A DNA stretch of 64,000 bases. Origin: Bacillus sp. FJAT-45350. GTDB lineage: Bacteria; Bacillota; Bacilli; Bacillales; NISU01. This document shows, piece after piece, positions 56,679-64,000 of the stretch (position 1 is the stretch's first letter; the number at the start of each line of letters is the position of its first letter). Location of the stretch: contig NZ_NISU01000003.1 of NCBI RefSeq assembly GCF_002335805.1, positions 156,984 through 220,983 of the forward strand, read 5' to 3'. A program made the translations under genes and the position numbers. A model generated the notes under the pieces. It saw only the letters and a program-made list of their open reading frames with translations. It did not search any database and had not been told where the DNA came from.

Positions 56679-57631
56679 AAAAAGGAGAGGTTGTAGCCTT
56701 TCCAACAGAGACTGTTTACGGATTAGGTGGAAACGCTTTGGACGATGAAGCAATTGAAAAAATTTTTTTAGCTAAGGGGCGTCCGAGTGACAATCCATTA
56801 ATAGTCCATGTGGCAAATAGTGAGCAGTTAGAAGAGTTTGTTGAATTTATTCCTGATAAAGCGAAGAATTTAATGAAGGAATTTTGGCCTGGGCCGTTAA
56901 CGATTATCTTACCGAAGAAAGAAGGGATTTCAAATAGAGTGACTGCAGGACTTGATACGGTTGCAGTGCGTATTCCCGATCATCCAGTTGCTCTAGCCTT
57001 GCTAGAGGAGGCAAATGTTCCTGTGGCAGCACCGAGTGCTAATCTTTCTGGCAAACCCAGTCCAACTACAGGTGAGCATGTTTTCTATGATTTAAATGGT
57101 AGAATTGCTGGAATTGTGGATGGGGGAGCAACTGGAGTGGGCGTTGAATCAACGGTTGTTGACTGCACTGTAGACATTCCTATGATTTTACGACCTGGTG
57201 GTGTTACAAAAGAACAGTTAATGGAAGTCATTGGAGAGGTAACGGTCGATCCTGCATTGCATGAAGAAAGCGTTGCCCCAAAATCACCTGGAGTAAAATA
57301 CACCCATTATGCACCGAAAGCAACATTAACAGTCGTGAATGACTTTCCCAATAAAATAGAAGAACTAGTTCAAGAACAAAAGCAAAAAGGATATAAGGTT
57401 GGTGTATTAACAACGGACGAAAATACTACTTTCTATCAGAAGGCAGACCTTGTTTTGCCATGTGGTTCAAGAAATGATCTCCTGTCAGTTGCGACAAATC
57501 TCTATGATGTACTCAGAAGCTTTGACAAAATTGAATTAGATTACATCTACGCAGAACCCTTTCCAAAGGAAGGTGTAGGCGTTGCGATTATGAATCGGTT
57601 GGAAAAAGCAGCGGGAGGGAGGGTTATTTAG
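56585..57631 (+). CDS. tsaC: Threonylcarbamoyl-AMP synthase (Sua5/YwlC)
   Basis: 348 residues, GTG start with gaggagg upstream. The YrdC domain (VVAFPTETVYGLGGNALD, KGRPSDNPLIVHV, SPTTGEHV) is followed by the C-terminal Sua5 domain (SPGVKYTHYAPKA and onwards). It makes threonylcarbamoyl-AMP for t6A37 of tRNAs reading ANN codons. Two perfect DnaA boxes fall in its first 100 bases. Confidence 0.95.
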   Translation: MSYKQTNYWNVDKGLTIEAERELIKEAALWIKKGEVVAFPTETVYGLGGNALDDEAIEKIFLAKGRPSDNPLIVHVANSEQLEEFVEFIPDKAKNLMKEFWPGPLTIILPKKEGISNRVTAGLDTVAVRIPDHPVALALLEEANVPVAAPSANLSGKPSPTTGEHVFYDLNGRIAGIVDGGATGVGVESTVVDCTVDIPMILRPGGVTKEQLMEVIGEVTVDPALHEESVAPKSPGVKYTHYAPKATLTVVNDFPNKIEELVQEQKQKGYKVGVLTTDENTTFYQKADLVLPCGSRNDLLSVATNLYDVLRSFDKIELDYIYAEPFPKEGVGVAIMNRLEKAAGGRVI

Positions 57632-57762
57632 AATTATGAATTATGGTTTATGAATTATGAATGAAAGTTCAAGAGAATTAAAGGTCTAAAAAAGCGTCTG
57701 AATTTATTCAGGCGCTCTTCTTAATATTTTAATTCATAACTCATAACTCAGCACTCATAATT
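57632..57762. repeat. Paired heptamer-arm element, copy 6 (after tsaC)
   Basis: Left arm 57632-57663 begins at the base after the tsaC stop; right arm 57731-57762. Both are 32 nt, matching at about 25/32. The 67-bp core holds a terminator whose CTGAAT-TT-ATTCAG centre is also found in copy 3. Confidence 0.87.
57690..57725 (+). terminator. Terminator of tsaC inside heptamer element
   Basis: GCGTCTGAAT pairs with ATTCAGGCGC (one G-T pair) across TT, followed by TCTTCTT. Confidence 0.85.
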
Positions 57763-57836
57763 CCCTTAACTCTTGTCTTATTTCCCCTTGGACTTGCATA
57801 GATTGGAATAGCATGTTCATGTTTAGGGGGGATTTG

Positions 57837-58385
57837 ATGGTTGGTGAAGTGATTACTCTATTAATTATGGCTACGGCACTTGGGATGGATGCTTTTTCTA
57901 TAGCTCTTGGTATGGGAATGATCGGGTTACGTTATAGACAAATCTTTCAAATAGGTATAACAATAGGTGCTTTTCATATTATCATGCCGCTACTGGGCAT
58001 TGTTGCAGGGAAGCTTTTATCTAATTATTTTGGTGTGTTGGCGACAATTATTGGAGGGGGCCTTCTTTTACTCATAGGATTACAAATGATCTATTCTTCA
58101 TTACGTGGTGATGAGGATGGCGAGACTAAATTGGCACCAATTGGGATTGGTTTATTTCTATTTGCCATAAGTGTAAGTCTTGATAGTTTTTCAGCAGGAC
58201 TAAGTTTAGGAATGCTTGGGGCAAAAACTGTTATTACAGTAGTAGCGTTTGGTGTGATGAGTATGATTTTATCTTGGATTGGTTTAATAATGGGCAAGAA
58301 GTTTAAAGGTGTCATAGGCTCTTACGGGGAGCTGCTCGGTGGTTGTATATTAATAGCTTTTGGGGTGAAATTATTACTGCCATAA
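57837..58385 (+). CDS. mntP: Manganese efflux pump MntP
   Basis: ATG at 57837, 5 bases after aggggggat, gives 182 residues. Six membrane segments and the paired acidic motifs ALGMDAFSIALGMG and SVSLDSFSAGLSLG (a repeat of the same three-helix unit) identify the MntP/YtaF family. It exports Mn2+ from the cytoplasm. No yybP-ykoY riboswitch is visible upstream; the spacer is occupied by a heptamer element. Confidence 0.92.
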   Translation: MVGEVITLLIMATALGMDAFSIALGMGMIGLRYRQIFQIGITIGAFHIIMPLLGIVAGKLLSNYFGVLATIIGGGLLLLIGLQMIYSSLRGDEDGETKLAPIGIGLFLFAISVSLDSFSAGLSLGMLGAKTVITVVAFGVMSMILSWIGLIMGKKFKGVIGSYGELLGGCILIAFGVKLLLP

Positions 58386-58509
58386 TTAACATCTAGCATA
58401 GCGTCATTTGTATGGTTTTTTAGTTAGATATGATAAAATAGATCTTAAGATAGAGACTCTTTGAAGGAAAAAAGAGACAATATACCCAATAAGAAGGAAA
58501 GGGTGTTCA

Positions 58510-58956
58510 TTGTTAATGGAACGAGTGTTATTTGTATGCACCGGAAATACGTGTCGAAGCCCAATGGCTGAAGCGTTATTGAAAATGAAAGCAAGTGATC
58601 GAATTGAAGTGAAATCTGCAGGTGTTCATGCATTACCTACAAGTGATGCATCACCGAATTCGAAGCAAGTGTTAGTTGAAAAGGGAATTCCTTTTAACCA
58701 CAGTTCACAACAAATAACTGAAGAATTGATTAATTGGGCTGATATCGTATTAACAATGACGGAAGGCCATCAAATGTTAATCAGTCAACATTTCCCTAAA
58801 GCAACTAGAAAAATTGCAACATTAAAAGAGTTTGTACATAAAGGAGACTTGGTTAATAAAGATATATCCGATCCCTTTGGAGGCTCAATTGAAGTTTATC
58901 GTCAAACCGCTAAAGAGATAGAGAATTTATTAGACAAAATGTTAGAAGATAACTAA
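58510..58956 (+). CDS. ywlE: Protein-arginine phosphatase YwlE
   Basis: 148 residues from TTG 58510; ATG 58516 is an equally possible start. Low-molecular-weight phosphatase P loop CTGNTCRS, where the Thr after Asn confers preference for phosphoarginine, and the acid DPFGGS near the C terminus. It reverses McsB arginine phosphorylation. mcp and rpiB follow closely. Confidence 0.92.
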   Translation: MLMERVLFVCTGNTCRSPMAEALLKMKASDRIEVKSAGVHALPTSDASPNSKQVLVEKGIPFNHSSQQITEELINWADIVLTMTEGHQMLISQHFPKATRKIATLKEFVHKGDLVNKDISDPFGGSIEVYRQTAKEIENLLDKMLEDN

Positions 58957-58972
58957 TCGAGAGGTGTCTACT

Positions 58973-60268
58973 TTGGGAGAGAAGAAGAGCTATGGGTTTA
59001 GCATAAGAAAGAAACTGGTGCTAGGGATTAGTGGGCTAGCGATTATTACCTTTGGATTTAGTGCTGTATTTATCTTTTTTCTAGCTGACTATTTAGAAGG
59101 AGCACTGAATATTCGTGGAGATGCTTTTATAGCATTCACGTTAATTCAAGGTGTATTTTGGAGTGCTGTATTGGGCTTTATTGCTGCACCGTTAATTACA
59201 AAGCCTCTAAGTGAATTAGAGGAGGCTGCAAGACGTGCCGCGAATGGAGATATTAGGAAAAATGTTAAGGTTTCTAAATCTGATGATGAGATTCGTGCTT
59301 TAGGGTTAGCCTATAATGATATGCTAGATAGTCTACGTAATATGGTTCGTGATATTGAGGGGAACTTCCAAGAAACGAATAATAAGGTTGGAGAAATTAC
59401 GAATGCATCGCGAGCAGCATCTGAAAAAGCAGATAGCATAAGTAGAACAGTCGAAGAAATTGCGACTGGTGCTGAAAATTCCGCAAATGCAATTCAAAAT
59501 ACAGCAGAGTCTATGGAAGAAGTAACTCAAATTGCTGAACGGGTTCAAATGCAAACAAGAGAGTCTATTCGTTCCTCGGATCAAATGGTTACAACGTTAG
59601 GAGATAGTCGTACAGTGATTGATTCACTTGTAGGCGGGATTAAGCAATTAGCGGAAGATAATCAAGTTTCCTTAAAGGCGGTTGCTCGCTTAGATGAACA
59701 AGCAAAACGAGTTGAAGAAATTATTTCTCTTGTAGGAGATATTGCAGGTCAAACAAATCTTCTTGCATTAAATGCCTCTATTGAAGCTGCACGTGCCGGA
59801 GAGCAAGGAAAAGGCTTTGCAGTTGTAGCAGACGAGGTTCGTAATTTAGCTGATGAAAGTTCAAAAGCAGTGCAAGGAATTTCTAAGCTAATTCATGATA
59901 TTCAATTAGAAGTAAAAAATGTAGTAAATCAAATAAGTGAACAAGTAAAAGCAGCTAATGAACAGTCAGAAAGAGGAACAGATACAAATCAAGCGATTGG
60001 TGAAATGGAAAAGTCTATACATGAAGTAACTGGTGTCATTCATGAAATTTCAGAATTGATTAACAATCAAATGTCTGTCATTATGAATACAGCGAGAGAA
60101 ACTCAAGAGGTAGCAGCAATTGCCGAGGAAACATCAGCTGGAGCGATCGAAGTTAACCTGACTACTGAACAGCAATCAGAGGTGATTGAAGAGGTAGCGG
60201 CAACAGCAAATGAATTATCAAATCAAGCGAAACAACTTAAAGCAACAATTGAGAAATTCTCAATATAG
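58973..60268 (+). CDS. Methyl-accepting chemotaxis protein
   Basis: TTG at 58973 lies 6 bases after gagaggtg, giving 431 residues. Two membrane helices (about 13-38 and 55-75) enclose only a 15-20 residue outside loop, so it lacks a normal ligand domain. HAMP (about 75-130) and a cytoplasmic signalling domain with the hairpin tip [20 protein letters not shown] follow. It probably senses membrane or cytoplasmic cues and signals to CheA. Its place between ywlE and rpiB is an insertion relative to B. subtilis gene order. Confidence 0.92.
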   Translation: MGEKKSYGFSIRKKLVLGISGLAIITFGFSAVFIFFLADYLEGALNIRGDAFIAFTLIQGVFWSAVLGFIAAPLITKPLSELEEAARRAANGDIRKNVKVSKSDDEIRALGLAYNDMLDSLRNMVRDIEGNFQETNNKVGEITNASRAASEKADSISRTVEEIATGAENSANAIQNTAESMEEVTQIAERVQMQTRESIRSSDQMVTTLGDSRTVIDSLVGGIKQLAEDNQVSLKAVARLDEQAKRVEEIISLVGDIAGQTNLLALNASIEAARAGEQGKGFAVVADEVRNLADESSKAVQGISKLIHDIQLEVKNVVNQISEQVKAANEQSERGTDTNQAIGEMEKSIHEVTGVIHEISELINNQMSVIMNTARETQEVAAIAEETSAGAIEVNLTTEQQSEVIEEVAATANELSNQAKQLKATIEKFSI

Positions 60269-60294
60269 TTAAATGAAGAAAGAAGGCGTAAGGT

Positions 60295-60735
60295 ATGAAA
60301 GTAGTAATTGGTTCAGATCATGGTGGTTTTTCAATTAAAGAAGAAATTAAAGCCTTAATGGATGAAATGGGTATTAAATACGAGGATGTAGGTTGTGACT
60401 GCACAACGTCTGTAGACTATCCAGACTATGCGGTTCCAGTAGCTGAAAAAGTAGCGAATGAAGAAGCAGATAGAGGAATTTTAATTTGTGGAACAGGGAT
60501 TGGAATGTCAATTGCTGCGAATAAGGTTAAGGGCATTCGTTGTGCTTTAGTTCATGACCTTTTTAGTGCAAAAGCAACGAGAGAACATAATGATAGTAAT
60601 GTGTTAGCAATGGGAGAGCGTGTTATCGGCCCAGGTCTTGCTAGAGAAATTGCAAAAGTATGGCTAGAAACTGAATATGAGGGCGGTAGACATGCAAACC
60701 GTGTAGGGAAAATTACGGAGTATGAAAATCGCTAA
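60295..60735 (+). CDS. rpiB: Ribose-5-phosphate isomerase B
   Basis: 146 residues. Signature GSDHGGFSIKEEIK and catalytic Cys region ILICGTGIGMSIAANK. It interconverts ribose 5-phosphate and ribulose 5-phosphate. Part of the conserved ywlE-rpiB-ywlG-glyA order. Confidence 0.96.
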   Translation: MKVVIGSDHGGFSIKEEIKALMDEMGIKYEDVGCDCTTSVDYPDYAVPVAEKVANEEADRGILICGTGIGMSIAANKVKGIRCALVHDLFSAKATREHNDSNVLAMGERVIGPGLAREIAKVWLETEYEGGRHANRVGKITEYENR

Positions 60736-60757
60736 ACAATAGAAAGTTGGTGCTGCG

Positions 60758-61333
60758 ATGAATCGATTAATTGAGGGAATCAAAACTCAACTAAATCAAG
60801 TATTGCAAGACTTGAATCAAGCTATGCCACTATCTGATCAGCACCTTCTAGTACTTGGGACAAGCACTAGTGAGGTAGTAGGTGAACATATTGGCTCCAA
60901 GGGATCTGCTGAAATAGCTGAAGCCCTTTTTTCTATATTCAAATTATTCCAACAACAAACAGGTGTCCAATTAGCCTTTCAATGCTGTGAACACTTAAAT
61001 AGAGCTCTTGTTATAGAGCGATCAACTGCACGTAAATTTGGTTATGAAGAAGTTACGGTTATTCCAGTAAAGGAAGCAGGGGGCTCGATGTCTACATATG
61101 CTTATCAACGGTTTGATAATCCAGTAGTAGTTGAATCTATTAAGGCAGATGCAGGCATTGATATAGGAGATACCTTTATCGGAATGCATCTGAAACATGT
61201 AGCTGTGCCAGTTCGAAGTAAAACGAAAATGATAGGTTCAGCTCATGTAACCCTTGCAAAAACAAGACCAAAGTTAATTGGTGGAAATCGTGCAGTGTAC
61301 CCTGAATTAGCAGAACATGAAAAATGTGATTAA
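60758..61333 (+). CDS. ywlG: TIGR01440/DUF436 family protein YwlG
   Basis: 191 residues ([33 protein letters not shown] pattern with [10 protein letters not shown] seen here, [11 protein letters not shown]). The family is conserved beside rpiB and glyA in Bacilli; structure resembles the aminoglycoside 3-N-acetyltransferase-like fold. Function is unknown. Confidence 0.88.
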   Translation: MNRLIEGIKTQLNQVLQDLNQAMPLSDQHLLVLGTSTSEVVGEHIGSKGSAEIAEALFSIFKLFQQQTGVQLAFQCCEHLNRALVIERSTARKFGYEEVTVIPVKEAGGSMSTYAYQRFDNPVVVESIKADAGIDIGDTFIGMHLKHVAVPVRSKTKMIGSAHVTLAKTRPKLIGGNRAVYPELAEHEKCD

Positions 61334-61494
61334 TTTTTTAAGAAAAGTACGTGTTTTAATATAAAAACATGGTAGAATAGACAATGTTGGATTATAATTA
61401 AAGCAAAATACGAAAGAAGGCGTGTGTAATTAAGCATATCCTTCGAATGGTAAATCATAATTACTAGTTTGTTGAAAATGAAAGGGGAAAGAAA

Positions 61495-62739
61495 ATGGAA
61501 TCGTTAAAGAAACAAGACCCAAAAGTATTTGAAGCGGTGCAACTAGAATTAGGTAGACAACGAGATAAAATTGAATTAATTGCTTCTGAAAACTTTGTAA
61601 GTACAGCAGTAATGGAAACTCAAGGTTCCGTATTAACAAATAAATACGCAGAAGGTTATCCTGGTCGTCGTTACTATGGTGGTTGTGAGTATGTTGATAT
61701 TGCGGAAGATTTAGCTCGTGACCGTGCGAAAGAAATTTTTGGTGCGGAGCACGTAAACGTACAGCCTCACTCGGGTGCACAAGCGAACATGGGTGTATAC
61801 TTTACGATTCTAGAACATGGCGATACAGTTCTAGGGATGAACTTATCTCATGGTGGTCACTTAACACATGGTAGCCCTGTAAACTTCAGTGGTGTTCAAT
61901 ATAATTTTATCGAATATGGTGTGGACGAGAAAACACAAGTGCTTGATTATGATGTAATCATGGAGTTAGCAAAAGAGCATAAACCAAAGCTTATTGTTGC
62001 TGGTGCAAGTGCATACCCTCGTCAAATTGATTTTGCTAAGTTCCGTGAGATTGCGGATGCAGTTGGTGCATACCTAATGGTTGATATGGCTCACATTGCA
62101 GGTCTTGTAGCTGCAGGGCTTCACCCAAGTCCAGTTCCTTATGCGGAGTTTGTAACAACAACAACGCATAAGACATTACGTGGACCTCGTGGTGGTATGA
62201 TTTTATGTAAAGAAGAATTTGCAAAGAAAATTGATAAATCAATGTTCCCTGGGCTTCAAGGTGGACCATTAATGCACGTTATTGCTGCGAAAGCAGTTGC
62301 ATTTGGTGAAGCTTTACAAGATGATTTCAAAGTATATGCTGAACAAATTATCAAAAATGCAAAGCGCTTAGGTGAAAAATTGTCAAGCGAAGGGATTAAC
62401 CTAGTATCAGGTGGAACAGATAATCACCTTTTACTACTAGATCTTCGTAGTCTTGGACTTACAGGAAAAGTAGCAGAGCATGCTCTTGATGAAGTAGGCG
62501 TAACAACAAACAAAAACACAATTCCATTCGATCCAGAAAGCCCATTTGTTACAAGTGGTATCCGTATCGGTACGGCAGCGGTAACGTCACGTGGACTTGA
62601 TGAAGAAGCAATGGATGAAATCGGTGAAATTATTGCTCTAACACTTAAGAACATTGAAGACGAAGCTAAGCTACAAGAAGCAAAAGACCGTGTAGCAGCA
62701 CTAACAAAGAAATTCCCAATGTACCCAGAGTTAGGTTAA
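61495..62739 (+). CDS. glyA: Serine hydroxymethyltransferase
   Basis: 414 residues. PLP lysine in [15 protein letters not shown], together with [20 protein letters not shown]. It converts serine and tetrahydrofolate to glycine and 5,10-methylene-THF. aaggggaaag precedes ATG. A candidate -10 TAGAAT lies at 61373, but no -35 fits. No PurR box with proper spacing was found. Confidence 0.98.
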   Translation: MESLKKQDPKVFEAVQLELGRQRDKIELIASENFVSTAVMETQGSVLTNKYAEGYPGRRYYGGCEYVDIAEDLARDRAKEIFGAEHVNVQPHSGAQANMGVYFTILEHGDTVLGMNLSHGGHLTHGSPVNFSGVQYNFIEYGVDEKTQVLDYDVIMELAKEHKPKLIVAGASAYPRQIDFAKFREIADAVGAYLMVDMAHIAGLVAAGLHPSPVPYAEFVTTTTHKTLRGPRGGMILCKEEFAKKIDKSMFPGLQGGPLMHVIAAKAVAFGEALQDDFKVYAEQIIKNAKRLGEKLSSEGINLVSGGTDNHLLLLDLRSLGLTGKVAEHALDEVGVTTNKNTIPFDPESPFVTSGIRIGTAAVTSRGLDEEAMDEIGEIIALTLKNIEDEAKLQEAKDRVAALTKKFPMYPELG

Positions 62740-62869
62740 TTATGAATGCTGGGTTATGAGTTATGAATTTAGAGCAGGTAAGAATTCTATAGAATTCTTA
62801 CCTGCTCTTTTCTATAAAAAGTCTTAAAAAGGTCTTAAATTCGTAATTCATACCTCATAATTCATAATT
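62738..62869. repeat. Paired heptamer-arm element, copy 7 (after glyA)
   Basis: Left arm 62738-62769 starts within the glyA stop codon; right arm 62838-62869. Both are 32 nt, AATT-bounded, matching at about 26/32, and the right arm is followed by cccctcacctt. The 68-bp core holds the glyA terminator. Confidence 0.9.
62771..62815 (+). terminator. Terminator of glyA inside heptamer element
   Basis: AGAGCAGGTAAGAATTCTA is an exact palindromic partner of TAGAATTCTTACCTGCTCT, followed by TTTCT. Confidence 0.95.
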
Positions 62870-62884
62870 CCCCTCACCTTGCTC

Positions 62885-62913
62885 TTGATTGCTGTTGTCT
62901 TTTTATGTAGAAT
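62885..62913 (+). promoter_or_regulatory. Sigma-A promoter of upp
   Basis: TTGATT (62885-62890), exactly 17 bp, TAGAAT (62908-62913), 57 bases before the ATG. Confidence 0.8.
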
Positions 62914-62969
62914 TTTCAAAGAGTCTGTAATAGGGATATTTCCCCTTATATAAAAAGGAGCTAACAAAC

Positions 62970-63599
62970 ATGAGCAAAGTTTACGTATTTGATCACCCAT
63001 TAATTCAACATAAGTTATCGTATATTAGAGATAAAAACACAGGTACAAAGGAATTTCGCGAGCTTGTAGATGAAGTTGCTGCATTAATGGCATTTGAAAT
63101 TACTCGTGACTTACCATTAAAAGATGTCATAATTGATACACCAGTTGGTCCAGCACCATCAAAACTAATTGCAGGAAAAAAACTTGGACTAGTTCCAATT
63201 TTACGTGCTGGGTTAGGGATGGTTGATGGGATTCTACGTATGATTCCTGCTGCAAAGGTAGGGCATGTAGGACTATACCGTGACCCGGAAACTTTACAAC
63301 CTATTGAATACTATGTAAAGTTACCAACTGATGTTAATGAGCGTGAGTTTATTGTGATTGACCCGATGCTAGCAACTGGAGGGTCTGCAGTGGAAGCAAT
63401 TAATAGCTTAAAGAAGCGCGGTGCAGAAAACATTAAGCTAATGTGTCTAATTGCTGCTCCTGAAGGGGTAGAGATTGTTAAGGAAGCTCATCCTGACGTG
63501 GATATATATTTAGCGGCAATGGACGAAAAACTAGATGAAAAAGGTTATATTGTTCCGGGTCTTGGAGACGCAGGAGACCGTCTGTTTGGAACGAAATAA
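62970..63599 (+). CDS. upp: Uracil phosphoribosyltransferase
   Basis: 209 residues, standard length. PRPP-binding motif [12 protein letters not shown] and uracil-binding [16 protein letters not shown]. It salvages uracil to UMP. aaaaaggagc precedes ATG. It is followed by an epimerase gene rather than directly by the atp operon as in B. subtilis. Confidence 0.98.
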   Translation: MSKVYVFDHPLIQHKLSYIRDKNTGTKEFRELVDEVAALMAFEITRDLPLKDVIIDTPVGPAPSKLIAGKKLGLVPILRAGLGMVDGILRMIPAAKVGHVGLYRDPETLQPIEYYVKLPTDVNEREFIVIDPMLATGGSAVEAINSLKKRGAENIKLMCLIAAPEGVEIVKEAHPDVDIYLAAMDEKLDEKGYIVPGLGDAGDRLFGTK

Positions 63600-63698
63600 A
63601 ATAAGTCCCAAAAGGTAATTTACCGTTTTGGTGTTTACTTGAAGCACGATCCTGATATGTTAGTAAGAATGTCTCTTCAAAGTGAAAGGGGATTACTA

Positions 63699-64000
63699 TG
63701 GAAGACAAGGTAAAGGTACTAACCGTTTTTGGGACAAGGCCGGAAGCGATTAAGATGGCACCGCTTGTTCTTGAGCTTGAAAAGAACGATGAAAAAATAG
63801 AATCAATTGTTGCGGTAACGGGACAACATCGAGAAATGCTAGATCAAGTATTAGAGATTTTTAATGTAACTCCAGATTATGACTTGAATATTATGAAGGC
63901 TCGACAAACGTTAGTCGATGTTACAACAAATGCGCTTCAAGGATTAGATGATGTAATTAAAAAAGTTCAGCCAGACATTGTATTAGTTCATGGAGATACA
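63699..64000 (+). CDS. mnaA: UDP-N-acetylglucosamine 2-epimerase, 3' end outside window
   Basis: ATG at 63699 with gaaagggg 6 bases upstream; the frame is open to the window edge (about 100 codons). The start [20 protein letters not shown] and [13 protein letters not shown] is the classic WecB/MnaA N terminus. It interconverts UDP-GlcNAc and UDP-ManNAc for teichoic acid or capsule precursors. Family length of about 380 implies roughly 280 residues are missing. Confidence 0.93.

Noticed and set aside
61411-61445. CGAA...TTCG pair upstream of glyA as a PurR box
   Set aside because: The 27-bp separation does not fit the 16-17 bp of PurR boxes and the pair lies downstream of the likely promoter.

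Overview
The window comes from the chromosome of an AT-rich, endospore-forming Bacillaceae bacterium. From about 5.4 kb to the right end, gene content and order follow the Bacillus subtilis ywdI-to-upp region: ywdI-ywdK-gerQ-cwlJ, hemQ, pta, lipL, ywfO-ywgA-ywhD-pbpG, speE-speB, ywiB-argS, cls, fadF, rpoE-pyrG-ywjG-spo0F-fbaA-fsa-murA-glpX-rho-rpmE-tdk, prfA-prmC-spoIIR, and ywlB-tsaC-mntP-ywlE-rpiB-ywlG-glyA-upp. Spore genes (cwlJ, gerQ, spo0F, spoIIR, a likely spore lipoprotein, pbpG) show an intact sporulation programme. Nothing closer than family is claimed.

Layout. 1-2 kb: tail of a DUF294/CBS signalling protein, a DnaQ-type exonuclease and a GlnR-like MerR regulator. 2.07-5.36 kb: a membrane PAS histidine kinase gene split by a complete 1693-bp IS1182-family element with 15-bp inverted ends and an 8-bp target duplication. 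5.4-8.2 kb: ywdI-ywdK facing the gerQ-cwlJ and hemQ minus-strand genes. 8.4-11.1 kb: enoyl-CoA hydratase and 2,4-dienoyl-CoA reductase. 11.5-28 kb: acetate, lipoate, cell-wall, polyamine, arginyl-tRNA, metal-ATPase and cardiolipin genes. 28.2-39.4 kb: a fatty-acid or branched acyl-CoA block (FadF, thiolase, 3-hydroxyacyl-CoA dehydrogenase, two acyl-CoA dehydrogenases, TetR regulator, fused isobutyryl-CoA mutase IcmF). 39.7-64 kb: core housekeeping and sporulation genes, ending in a truncated UDP-GlcNAc 2-epimerase.

How the genes fit together. FadH, the hydratase, FadF and the thiolase-to-IcmF operon form one acyl-CoA degradation network. Near-identical 14-bp operators (TGAATG-N2-CATTCA) sit at the fadH and fadF promoters, and a related but different palindrome precedes the thiolase operon that also encodes a TetR protein. 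Several control signals can be read directly: a pyrG GGGC start site with a C-rich attenuator, a full sigma-H promoter for spo0F, a full sigma-F promoter for spoIIR, and a cluster of DnaA boxes between ywlB and tsaC.

The most unusual structure is an interspersed family of paired 32-nt arms. Each arm is AATT plus four heptamers of the type ATGARTT, and a second 32-nt arm lies in inverted orientation 33-127 bp away. Seven paired copies occur, six of them just downstream of genes and four of those around a gene-specific hairpin. Solo or degenerate copies occur elsewhere. I do not recognise this as a named element. Smaller repeats (an 83-bp MITE-like remnant with IS-like ends, and GCAATG/CATTGC-bounded structured spacers) are also described. 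No rRNA, tRNA or CRISPR array was seen.
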